From JANPLN01 sp043757265 (GTDB lineage Bacteria; Bdellovibrionota; Bdellovibrionia; Bdellovibrionales; JAGQZY01): a stretch of DNA of 64,000 bases. Where the stretch lies: contig JAYUQP010000091.1 in assembly GCA_043757265.1 (NCBI GenBank), positions 114,732 through 178,731 of the forward strand, written 5' to 3'. The notes beneath the pieces were generated by a model, which made no database searches, was not told the origin of the DNA, and saw only the letters and a program-made list of their open reading frames with translations. This document shows, in pieces, positions 9,380-16,983 of the stretch. The position numbers and the translations under genes were made by a program. Numbering within the stretch: position 1 is the first letter of the stretch; every line of letters begins with the position of its first letter.

Positions 9380-10779
9380 GTATCGGCGTAGTTTTCGACG
9401 TCGAACTCTAGGCTGAGTTCGTGGGGTAGAGGTCTGCGGATGGCGCGGTAGTACGTGCGTGGCGACATTGATAATAAATCAGTTAAAGTCGGCATGTAGA
9501 TGTCAGCAAAACGGTCTACCTGATAAGCAAAATAACTCTCTTCATTCCCGGCGCGCATCGTCTGTCCCCAGTAGGGATTGAAGATTGCCTGAATTTCTTC
9601 GATCAGTTTACTAATCTGCTGATCAATCCGTGTTGTCTCGTCTTGAATCTTTTTTAGCTCTGCAGAGTGTTCCTTACCAGTTTCGATTTCTTCTGAGGCC
9701 AGTCGAACAGCTTCGTTTTCGAGCGGTGATTTTTTTTGCATCAACTGCTGAATCTGTTGCTGGCAGGGATTGGCTTTGCGCAAACTTTCGATTTCGCTTT
9801 CAAGCTCTTCGATGACAACCGCTGTTCGCCATTTGCTATCTTTTTTAAGGCGTACAATATCGCCGTAGATATGATCGCCCACATATAAAATATCTTCGCC
9901 CTTTACGTCGAGGCTTTCTTCAAACAAAGGAGCACAACCACCTTGGTAAATGCCGGGAACCAGTTTTGCGTCGTAATTTGTTAAAGAGCCATCAGTTGGG
10001 TTTACTTTTAGAAAATTTTGATTGTCGTAGAAAAATCGCGGTTTACGAGCACTAGTGATGACGAATTCAAATAGATCCGTCCATGATTTATGCTCTTTAA
10101 GATAAGGCGTGATGGCAAAATCGAGCAGTGCTTTTGAGTAGTGATAGTCGGAGTTGGTAACGATAAAAAGCCGTTTGCCGTGTTTTTTGTAGCGCTCTAA
10201 ACCTTCCACAAGCTTTGGATCGGCAATGATATACTTTGCCAAATCTTTTCGTACGATACTTTTTAGAGAGTCATCTCTGTGGGCCATATCCATGGCTTCG
10301 ATGATGTCGCTGAGAAGCTTAGGATACTCTGGCATTTTGTGATCTGGAGTGCTGTCTTTGACGTCGACCAATTGGCCAAATAAAATCGCCACCGACAAAG
10401 AAAAAGCCGTATCGACGGCTACGAAATTTTTGTCGCTCAAATCAACATAGGTCCCATGGTAGTCTTTTTGCTGCTGACGATAATCGATACGTTTTGTTCC
10501 ATGATGGCTTACGCGAATGGCACCGTGTCGGCTCACTTTGAGTATATTTCCTTTGGCGGAGTCAATCACCAGCCCGCGAATGACGGATGTAAATTCGAAT
10601 GGCAGCTTCAATATCTTTTCGGGATAACCCTGAACTTCGACAAGTTTTTTTAAGAGGTGTTGGTGAGCCAAAGCCTCAAAGGTGTGACTGTAGTAACGAA
10701 CCAACGTGTGATCCATATCGAAGCCAATATGTTTAATTTTTCTAAGATTCAGAGTTCTGTTGGTGAAAACGTAGGCCAT
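9376..10779 (-). CDS. HAD-superfamily 5'-nucleotidase (cN-II/HAD-IG type)
   Basis: Cytosolic nucleotidase-like phosphohydrolase. Motif I is GFDMDHTLVRY near residue 20, with both catalytic Asp. The family block that follows (YPEKILKLPFEFTSVIRGLVID) and the late motif YVGDHIYGDIVRLKKD (acidic metal-binding residues) are typical of the HAD-IG 5'-nucleotidase group, and the 467-aa length fits. A charged helical stretch around 320-400 is probably a coiled-coil insertion. Purine nucleotide monophosphates are the likely substrates by family; this is inference. A rhodanese gene lies 24 bases upstream on the same strand. Confidence 0.88.
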   Translation of the reverse strand: MAYVFTNRTLNLRKIKHIGFDMDHTLVRYYSHTFEALAHQHLLKKLVEVQGYPEKILKLPFEFTSVIRGLVIDSAKGNILKVSRHGAIRVSHHGTKRIDYRQQQKDYHGTYVDLSDKNFVAVDTAFSLSVAILFGQLVDVKDSTPDHKMPEYPKLLSDIIEAMDMAHRDDSLKSIVRKDLAKYIIADPKLVEGLERYKKHGKRLFIVTNSDYHYSKALLDFAITPYLKEHKSWTDLFEFVITSARKPRFFYDNQNFLKVNPTDGSLTNYDAKLVPGIYQGGCAPLFEESLDVKGEDILYVGDHIYGDIVRLKKDSKWRTAVVIEELESEIESLRKANPCQQQIQQLMQKKSPLENEAVRLASEEIETGKEHSAELKKIQDETTRIDQQISKLIEEIQAIFNPYWGQTMRAGNEESYFAYQVDRFADIYMPTLTDLLSMSPRTYYRAIRRPLPHELSLEFDVENYADT

Positions 10780-10803
10780 AAATAATGAAGCTTTCCTTAA
10801 GAA

Positions 10804-11154
10804 TTATTTTTCGATTTTTAGACCGTACTCGTTCCAAAGCAACATTCCGCCGCGCATGTTAAAGACCTCGGTAAAACCGCTTTCTAATGCGAAACTTGTG
10901 GCTTGCGCCGAGCGCCCTCCACTACGGCATACGAAGATAATTGTTTTATCTTTTGGAAGAGTGTCGATTCGTTCGGGAAGCTGATCGAGTGTGACCAGTG
11001 TGGCTCCAGGGATGTGCCCCAACTCGCCAACGAATTCATCAGGTCTACGAACATCAATGAGAGTTAACTTGGATGTATTGCTTTGTATTTCTTTTGGGTC
11101 GAGATCCCACACGTCGGGAAACTGCGGGTTTTCTGTTTTTGAAGTAAAATCCAT
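10804..11154 (-). CDS. Rhodanese-like domain protein
   Basis: Single rhodanese domain of 116 aa, a cytoplasmic sulfur-transfer or phosphatase-like fold. IDVRRPDEF (33-41), HIPGA (47-51) and the active-site loop VCRSGGRS with Cys76 are all present. The six-residue loop fits a sulfurtransferase such as the GlpE/PspE group. I start at the ATG at 11154, which has a strong GGAGGAAG site just upstream; the longer form adds twelve residues without a site. It is divergent from hppD, with both promoters in 11155-11332. Confidence 0.88.
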   Translation of the reverse strand: MDFTSKTENPQFPDVWDLDPKEIQSNTSKLTLIDVRRPDEFVGELGHIPGATLVTLDQLPERIDTLPKDKTIIFVCRSGGRSAQATSFALESGFTEVFNMRGGMLLWNEYGLKIEK

Positions 11155-11332
11155 AACTTCCTCCAAAGGACGATTATGATCGTTTAGCACAGGGACGCCT
11201 ATTAAAATCTTAAAAATGATATGCTGCGCACAACATCTACGGCCAAAGCTGATGGACGCAAATGCAAAGATGTGTCATCCATTCAAGCTACTGATAGCGA
11301 AAAGCTCGCAAGGGCTAGACAGAGGAGAAAGT

Positions 11333-12370
11333 ATGGAAACAGAACTTAACCCAGTAGGTCTCAATGGAATGGATTTTATTGAATACTGCGGTCCAAAAGC
11401 TCGTGAACTGGAAGCTTTATTCTTGCGTCTTGGGCTTGCAGAAGTGGCTAAACACAAAAGTAAAAAAATAAAACTCTTCAAACAGGGTGATATCCACTTT
11501 TTTCTCAATGAAGATGCCACAGGTTTTGCGGCAGAATTTGGCAATGTTCACGGTCCAAGCATTTGCTCCACTGGATTTCGGGTGCAGAATGCCGAAAAAG
11601 CTTTTCAAACTGCAGTGGAGTGTGGCGGGAAGCCCTACGATCAAAAAGATGCAAAGTCTTTTGCCGCCCCGACCATTTATGGCATTGGTGACTCCTTAAT
11701 TTATTTTATCGACGAAGCAATGAAACAGAAAATTTATCAGATGGAATTCAATTTCAATCCAGATACATTGGAGCCAAAAGGCAAAGGCCTATACCTCATC
11801 GACCATTTAACTAACAATGTACCAGTCGGAGAAATGCAAAAGTGGTGTGATTTTTACCAAAAAGTTTTTGGTTTTAAAGAGCGGCGGTTTTTCGATATCA
11901 AGGGTGCTAAAACCGGCTTGATCTCTAAAGTGATGCGTTCTCCTTGCGGCAAAATCACAATTCCGATCAACGAGCCTACGGATAAAAAATCCCAGATTCA
12001 GGAGTATCTCGAGGAGTACGATGGATCAGGAATTCAGCACGTCGCTTTGTTGACAGAGGATATCTGTTCATCCATTGCCCAACTTCGAAACGACGGAATT
12101 CCTGTGTTGGACATTCCTGCGACCTATTATGAAATGATTCCGCAGCGCCTTCCGCAGATCACCGAAGATCTCGAAGAGCTCAAAAGATTACAAATTCTGG
12201 TGGATGGGGACCCCGAGGGTTATTTGTTGCAGTTATTTACAAAAAATCTGATTGGACCGATCTTTTTTGAATTTATCCAACGAAAAAATCACTTCGGTTT
12301 CGGCGAAGGAAATTTTCAGGCACTTTTCGAAGCCATTGAGCGCGATCAAGCACAAAGAGGAGTTCTGTAA
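11333..12370 (+). CDS. hppD: 4-hydroxyphenylpyruvate dioxygenase
   Basis: Non-heme Fe(II) enzyme that converts 4-hydroxyphenylpyruvate to homogentisate in tyrosine breakdown. The fold is two vicinal-oxygen-chelate domains. The 2-His-1-Glu iron ligands are visible as H158 (LYLIDHLT), H236 (GIQHVALL) and E313 (FFEFIQR), and GYLLQLFTK matches the conserved C-terminal block. I start at the ATG at 11333 because of the AGAGGAGAAAG site before it. The longer frame from 11216 has 39 residues unlike the family. At 345 aa the size is typical of bacterial HPPD. No homogentisate dioxygenase lies nearby. Confidence 0.93.
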   Translation: METELNPVGLNGMDFIEYCGPKARELEALFLRLGLAEVAKHKSKKIKLFKQGDIHFFLNEDATGFAAEFGNVHGPSICSTGFRVQNAEKAFQTAVECGGKPYDQKDAKSFAAPTIYGIGDSLIYFIDEAMKQKIYQMEFNFNPDTLEPKGKGLYLIDHLTNNVPVGEMQKWCDFYQKVFGFKERRFFDIKGAKTGLISKVMRSPCGKITIPINEPTDKKSQIQEYLEEYDGSGIQHVALLTEDICSSIAQLRNDGIPVLDIPATYYEMIPQRLPQITEDLEELKRLQILVDGDPEGYLLQLFTKNLIGPIFFEFIQRKNHFGFGEGNFQALFEAIERDQAQRGVL

Positions 12371-12372
12371 AA

Positions 12373-13413
12373 GTGCTCGAGCCATCCAAGGGAGACTTTA
12401 TCCCAGTCGAGCAAGCTCAGGAGCTTGCTTTATTTGAGGCTGCCCGAGGTGCTGGGTTTGTTTCCCCTAATCCACTTGTTGGGTGTGTTGTTGTGGATCC
12501 TGAGCATCGTTTTTTGGCGTCGAGTCACCACGCCAATTATGGCGGGCCGCACGCCGAACGAGCCGCTTTTGCAAAGCTATCTTCAGGCGAATTAGCTGGT
12601 GCCACCGTTTACGTCACACTGGAGCCTTGCTCCCACCATGGCAAGACTCCCCCGTGCACAAAACTATTTGCAGGAAAAAAAATCAAGCAGGTCATCGTTG
12701 GACAATTGGATCCAAACCCACTTGTTGCGGGTCGCGGTATCGCTTTTTTAAAAAAACAAAATATTCTTATAAATTTTGACGAAGAGTTTTCGGCAAAAAG
12801 TGCACGTCTGGCAGAAATATTTATGTGGCATATTCAAAATAAACTACCGTTTGTCACTCTAAAGGTGGCGCTATCGGCCGATGGAAAAATCGCGGGGCCC
12901 CCAGGATCTGATCCGTTTATCACGTCGCAAGCTTCCCGGTTGCGTGCTCGTGAGCTGCGCGCAACCCACGACGCAACCTTTATCGGCGCCGAGACCTTTT
13001 TGATCGACAATCCATTACTAGATTTTCGCGAAACTCAGTGGGAAGGAAAAAAACAACCACGGGTTGTCATCCTTGATCCTCAGGGAAGAGCCCAATCGTT
13101 TTATTTAAAATCTCGGTTGGCCCAGTCTGTGAAAAAAGAGAACGTTTTTTTTGTGGCATCGGTAGACAAAGGAATGCTTAAAGAGCTTTATGCAAAAGGA
13201 ATCTACTCCCTTTACGTTGAGGGTGGAGCAAAAACCCATGATCTTTTTATGCAACAAAAGCTGTATCAAAAACTGATTTGTTTTGTATCACCAAAGCTGT
13301 GCGGTGACGGGGTACCATGGGTGTGGTCCGTTGTAGATTTGAAAGCGAAGTTCCAGCACGTGCAAACGGCTCAGATCGGTGATGATGAGTTCATGGAGTT
13401 CATTCCATCATGA
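12373..13413 (+). CDS. ribD: Riboflavin biosynthesis deaminase/reductase RibD
   Basis: Bifunctional riboflavin enzyme that deaminates and then reduces the pyrimidine intermediate. The N-terminal deaminase has zinc ligands in GPHAE (H60, catalytic E62), EPCSH (C86) and PPC (C95). The C-terminal reductase begins near residue 150 (LPFVTLKVALSADGKI) and includes the VEGGAKTHD motif. The start is GTG, with an AGAGGAG site overlapping the end of hppD. It overlaps the next gene by 4 nt (ATGA). No other rib gene is in the window. Confidence 0.93.
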   Translation: MLEPSKGDFIPVEQAQELALFEAARGAGFVSPNPLVGCVVVDPEHRFLASSHHANYGGPHAERAAFAKLSSGELAGATVYVTLEPCSHHGKTPPCTKLFAGKKIKQVIVGQLDPNPLVAGRGIAFLKKQNILINFDEEFSAKSARLAEIFMWHIQNKLPFVTLKVALSADGKIAGPPGSDPFITSQASRLRARELRATHDATFIGAETFLIDNPLLDFRETQWEGKKQPRVVILDPQGRAQSFYLKSRLAQSVKKENVFFVASVDKGMLKELYAKGIYSLYVEGGAKTHDLFMQQKLYQKLICFVSPKLCGDGVPWVWSVVDLKAKFQHVQTAQIGDDEFMEFIPS

Positions 13414-14822
13414 GTGAAACGTTTCTAAGGTCTTCTTTTAAAAAAAAACTTTTTGATTTTGTACTTGCCAGAGATTTCGTTTTTCAGCCGACAGATGATT
13501 TGTCGGCTTCTGTTTTGTTTGGAGACTGGCGGCTGGATTACTCGCCGCTTTCAACCCTCAGTCGGGAACTAACGTCGGAAGGTAAAGTTTTTTATTTTTT
13601 GGGAGATGTTTTCGAACTCAATAAAGTTTCCCCGAAGGACAGTATTGGTCACTACGTTGGTATTGAGTTTGACTCAAACGAAAAAACGATTTGTATTTTT
13701 CGCAGTCGAAATAGTTTTCTGGGGCTGTATTACCATGCTTTTAAAGATGGCCCAGTTTTTTGGGGAAATTTTTCAAGGGCTAAGGATTTTTTAGACCCGC
13801 TCGTAGATCCGCAGAAAATCGATAGTTTTTTTGAAGAGGGGCTTATCAGCGATGGAAATACACTTTTTAAAGGTATTCGTCAGGTAGCATTTCAAAAGCG
13901 AGTGTCAGTTAAAAAAGGAGTCGTGCTGGAAGAATCAGAGCCAGTGCTTTTAGCTGACTCTCCTGTAAATCGCTCGGCGGCTCAATTCCTCGACTTTACT
14001 ATGGACCGCTTTCAGCAATGGTTTAAACATTGTTCGTACAATTCAGTGGCCGTCAGTGGTGGCGCCGACAGTCGCCTGCTCTGTGCGACTCTGCAAAAAT
14101 TCCCTGCTCACCGAGACGTCACCTTGCACTCCCGCTGCCATCCGAAGTTACTTCCAGAGCAAGATGCGGATGTGCTTATTGCAAAACGTATCGCAGCGAT
14201 TTTGCAAAAAGGACACGACGTGCAAAGGAGTCAGCAATTCCCCTCGGCCTACCTGAGTCAAGAGTTCCCCGCCGTGCCTCCGATAATGAGTGGGCTTTAT
14301 GGGGGTGAGCTATTGGGTGGCGAGCTTTTACAACTTGTATCAAATGTTCGGATAAAAAAAGATCAGGAGAATGCTTTTGCGCATGCCGTAGAGGCTAGCG
14401 CTCAAATGTTCCTGTGTGATTTTTATGGAGGCGCTTGGAGTGTTTGCTCAGCTCATCACAATTTAACTTTAACTCCCTTCTGGGACTCTTACTTTATTGC
14501 TGCTATGCTACAAACACCCACATCAGTGATAAAAGGGTATTCGCTACTGTCTAAAATGTACGAGCATCTGCCTGCAAATTTAAAAGAATTGCCCTTTGTT
14601 TCGATATTTACCGATTATCAACCTCAGTGGAAAAAACCGCTGCCGGGAGTGAATCCGAAGTCAATCAATGGCGACCTGGTGAATATTTGCTGGCCCGATT
14701 CTTGGCGCAAATATAAAGAACAGCTACCTGAAGACCACTACCGCGCGCGCGCAGGAACATTATGGTTTTATTTAAAAGCTTTTTACGACCTTTCTGACGA
14801 GGATCTTTTGTCGCTGCTGTAA
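13410..14822 (+). CDS. Asparagine-synthetase-like ATP pyrophosphatase
   Basis: Resembles the asparagine synthetase / beta-lactam synthetase group, which adenylates a carboxylate. The C-terminal half has the PP-loop VSGGADSRLL (S216-S221) and LPEQDADVLIAKRIA. The N-terminal half looks like the class II glutaminase fold (FLGDVFEL, FRSRNSFLGLYYH, GLISDGNTLFKGIRQV). It lacks the N-terminal catalytic Cys, which must be residue 2 in active glutaminases; here residue 2 is Ser. A glutamine amidotransferase role is therefore unlikely, and ammonia or an amine may be used instead. It starts inside the ribD stop (ATGA), so it is coupled to ribD. The substrate is unknown. Confidence 0.75.
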   Translation: MSETFLRSSFKKKLFDFVLARDFVFQPTDDLSASVLFGDWRLDYSPLSTLSRELTSEGKVFYFLGDVFELNKVSPKDSIGHYVGIEFDSNEKTICIFRSRNSFLGLYYHAFKDGPVFWGNFSRAKDFLDPLVDPQKIDSFFEEGLISDGNTLFKGIRQVAFQKRVSVKKGVVLEESEPVLLADSPVNRSAAQFLDFTMDRFQQWFKHCSYNSVAVSGGADSRLLCATLQKFPAHRDVTLHSRCHPKLLPEQDADVLIAKRIAAILQKGHDVQRSQQFPSAYLSQEFPAVPPIMSGLYGGELLGGELLQLVSNVRIKKDQENAFAHAVEASAQMFLCDFYGGAWSVCSAHHNLTLTPFWDSYFIAAMLQTPTSVIKGYSLLSKMYEHLPANLKELPFVSIFTDYQPQWKKPLPGVNPKSINGDLVNICWPDSWRKYKEQLPEDHYRARAGTLWFYLKAFYDLSDEDLLSLL

Positions 14823-14877
14823 AATTTTGATTCACGGAATTTAAGCATGTTTCCCTTAAATAACGCCATGCGCGTAT

Positions 14878-14894
14878 TGCCCCAGCAAGGGGCA
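14878..14894 (+). promoter_or_regulatory. Hairpin over the bioB ribosome site
   Basis: TGCCCC, loop AGCAA, GGGGCA: six perfect pairs that include the only G-rich ribosome-site-like run and the first base of the first bioB ATG. If it forms in mRNA it would hide this start, so either it modulates translation or the true start is the in-frame ATG at 14912. Confidence 0.4.
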
Positions 14895-15865
14895 TGATTT
14901 ATAGCTTACGAATGTTAAAATTCACTGTCGATCACGCTCTCAGCCTCTATCGCAAACCTTTGTTTGATTTGATTTACCACGCACACTCTTTGCACAAAGA
15001 ATTTCAACCAGAAAATCAAATACAAAAATGCAGTTTGCTTTCGATCAAAACCGGCGGGTGTCCAGAAGACTGTTCCTATTGCCCACAGTCGGCCCACTAT
15101 AAAACGGGTCTCGATAAACAAGGGCTGATGGATTTGGCAGATGTACAGGCTGCAGTTAATGATGCGAAAGCACAAGGCGCCGAACGATTTTGCATGGGTG
15201 CTGCATGGAGAGAAATAAAAGACGGCGCGCAATTTGAACAGGTGCTGGATATGGTTCGCATGGTGAAGACTGCTGGGATGGAAGCGTGTGTGACCTTAGG
15301 GATGTTAAACGAAATACAAGCGCAGCGTTTGAAAGGCGCAGGCCTTGATGCCTACAACCACAACTTGGATTCATCCCGGGAATTCTACGACAAAATTATT
15401 TCAACTCGCACCTATGATGACCGATTGAAAACCTTGGGACATGTTCGCCAAGCTGGAATTACGATCTGTAGTGGCGGCATAATAGGAATGGGTGAGACTG
15501 ACACGGACCGCTGTGCCATGCTGGTTGAGCTTGCTAATTTAGATCCACAACCGGAGTCGGTGCCCATCAACCTTTTGATTCCTGTGGAAGGAACGCCGCT
15601 GGCTCAACAGCAACCAGTGGACGTGTTCGACCTTGTCCGCTGTATCGCTGTGGCGCGGATTCTTATGCCGAAATCGAAAGTTCGCTTGTCAGCTGGAAGA
15701 ATCAATCTGACCCGCGAAGGGCAAGCTTTGGCTTTTTTTGCCGGTGCGAACTCCATCTTTTTGGGCGAGAAGCTTTTAACGAGGGACAATCCTGAATCTC
15801 TTGAAGATCAGAAACTTTTTGCGGATCTCGGTGTGCACTTTACTGAATCTGCTCCGATGCAGTGA
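14894..15865 (+). CDS. bioB: Biotin synthase
   Basis: Radical SAM enzyme that inserts sulfur into dethiobiotin, the last step of biotin synthesis. The cluster-binding motif is C56-x3-C60-x2-C63 in GGCPEDCSYCPQS. Other hallmarks are FCMGAAWRE, EACVTLGML, YNHNLDSS and VRLSAGR, which supply ligands of the second, [2Fe-2S] cluster. The 323-aa length is normal. The start is uncertain: ATG 14894 lies within a hairpin and only one base from the GGGG, whereas ATG 14912 keeps all conserved parts. It leads directly into bioF. Confidence 0.95.
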   Translation: MIYSLRMLKFTVDHALSLYRKPLFDLIYHAHSLHKEFQPENQIQKCSLLSIKTGGCPEDCSYCPQSAHYKTGLDKQGLMDLADVQAAVNDAKAQGAERFCMGAAWREIKDGAQFEQVLDMVRMVKTAGMEACVTLGMLNEIQAQRLKGAGLDAYNHNLDSSREFYDKIISTRTYDDRLKTLGHVRQAGITICSGGIIGMGETDTDRCAMLVELANLDPQPESVPINLLIPVEGTPLAQQQPVDVFDLVRCIAVARILMPKSKVRLSAGRINLTREGQALAFFAGANSIFLGEKLLTRDNPESLEDQKLFADLGVHFTESAPMQ

Positions 15866-15867
15866 CC

Positions 15868-16983
15868 ATGAAAATTCACTTACTGCAAAAACTTCAGCAG
15901 CAAGAAGAAAACAACCTTACCCGCTCCTTGCAGGAGCCAGCTGGTATTGATTTTTGCTCCAACGATTATTTATCTTTTGTCACTGACCCAATTTTGCAAA
16001 AAAGTATTTATCAAAATTTATTAAGCGTGCCTAGCGGCTCCACAAGTTCGCGTTTGATCCGAGGTCAGCATTCACACCTCACAGACCTTGAAACTAAACT
16101 TGCGCAGTGGTCATCGCGAGAGGCCGCCGTATTTTTTTCCTCAGGGTATCAAGCTAACCTCGCAGCGATGACTGCACTGCTCGATGAGGAGTCGCTTGTT
16201 TTGTCTGACGAGAGCAATCACGCGTCGATTGTCGACGGCATTCGACTTTCCAAATGCGAAAAAGTGATTTTTAAGCATAACGATCTTGCGGATCTGGAGC
16301 AAAAACTTACAGTAAAGACTAAAAAAAATAAAATTGTGGTGATCGAAAGTTTGTATAGCATGCGCGGCGACCGGGCACCGCTTAAGCAAATCAGCGAGCT
16401 TTGCCAAAAAAGTAATGCGCTTTTGGTCGTCGATGAGGCCCACGCCACGGGTTTATTTGGTGCTGGCCTGGTTCAGCTGCAAGACTTGCAATCACAGGTG
16501 CTATTGACAATTCACTGTGCGGGAAAATCTCTTGGAGTTGGTGGAGCGTGGATCGCCTGCGATGCACTCACTAAAGAGTATTTGGTAAATTTCTCCCGTC
16601 CACTAATTTATTCGACGGCACCGTCTCCACTTCTTGCGTCGGCGCTTTTGTCATCTCTTGAGTATTGGGACAATGTGGGGGCAGAGCGGGCCCAACTTTG
16701 TTTGCAGAAGGCGCAAGATTTTAAGCAAAGGTTGCAGCAGTTTGTAAATGCAGAAAGCTTATCGGGCGATGGACCTATTCTCTATTTTCAACTGGGTGAA
16801 AGCTTAGAGGCTCTGCATTGGGCACAATATCTTCAGTCCAGTGGCTACGATGTGCGCGCCATTCGCTCTCCTACAGTACCTCAGGGCCAAGCAGGGTTGC
16901 GAATCTCTTTGCATGCGGCTCAAGCGCCTGATGATATTAAAGGCCTGATTCGCGCACTTAGGGATCGGGTACTTGCTTGTTAG
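15868..16983 (+). CDS. bioF: 8-amino-7-oxononanoate synthase
   Basis: PLP enzyme that condenses a pimeloyl thioester with alanine, the first committed step of biotin ring assembly. The PLP Lys is in CAGKSLGVGG (about K220). DEAHATG and SSGYQANLAAM are also typical of the alpha-oxoamine synthase family. I give the ATG at 15868; a GTG at 15862 overlapping the bioB stop is the other option and adds two residues. The downstream bioDA frame overlaps its 3' end by 7 nt. Confidence 0.93.
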   Translation: MKIHLLQKLQQQEENNLTRSLQEPAGIDFCSNDYLSFVTDPILQKSIYQNLLSVPSGSTSSRLIRGQHSHLTDLETKLAQWSSREAAVFFSSGYQANLAAMTALLDEESLVLSDESNHASIVDGIRLSKCEKVIFKHNDLADLEQKLTVKTKKNKIVVIESLYSMRGDRAPLKQISELCQKSNALLVVDEAHATGLFGAGLVQLQDLQSQVLLTIHCAGKSLGVGGAWIACDALTKEYLVNFSRPLIYSTAPSPLLASALLSSLEYWDNVGAERAQLCLQKAQDFKQRLQQFVNAESLSGDGPILYFQLGESLEALHWAQYLQSSGYDVRAIRSPTVPQGQAGLRISLHAAQAPDDIKGLIRALRDRVLAC

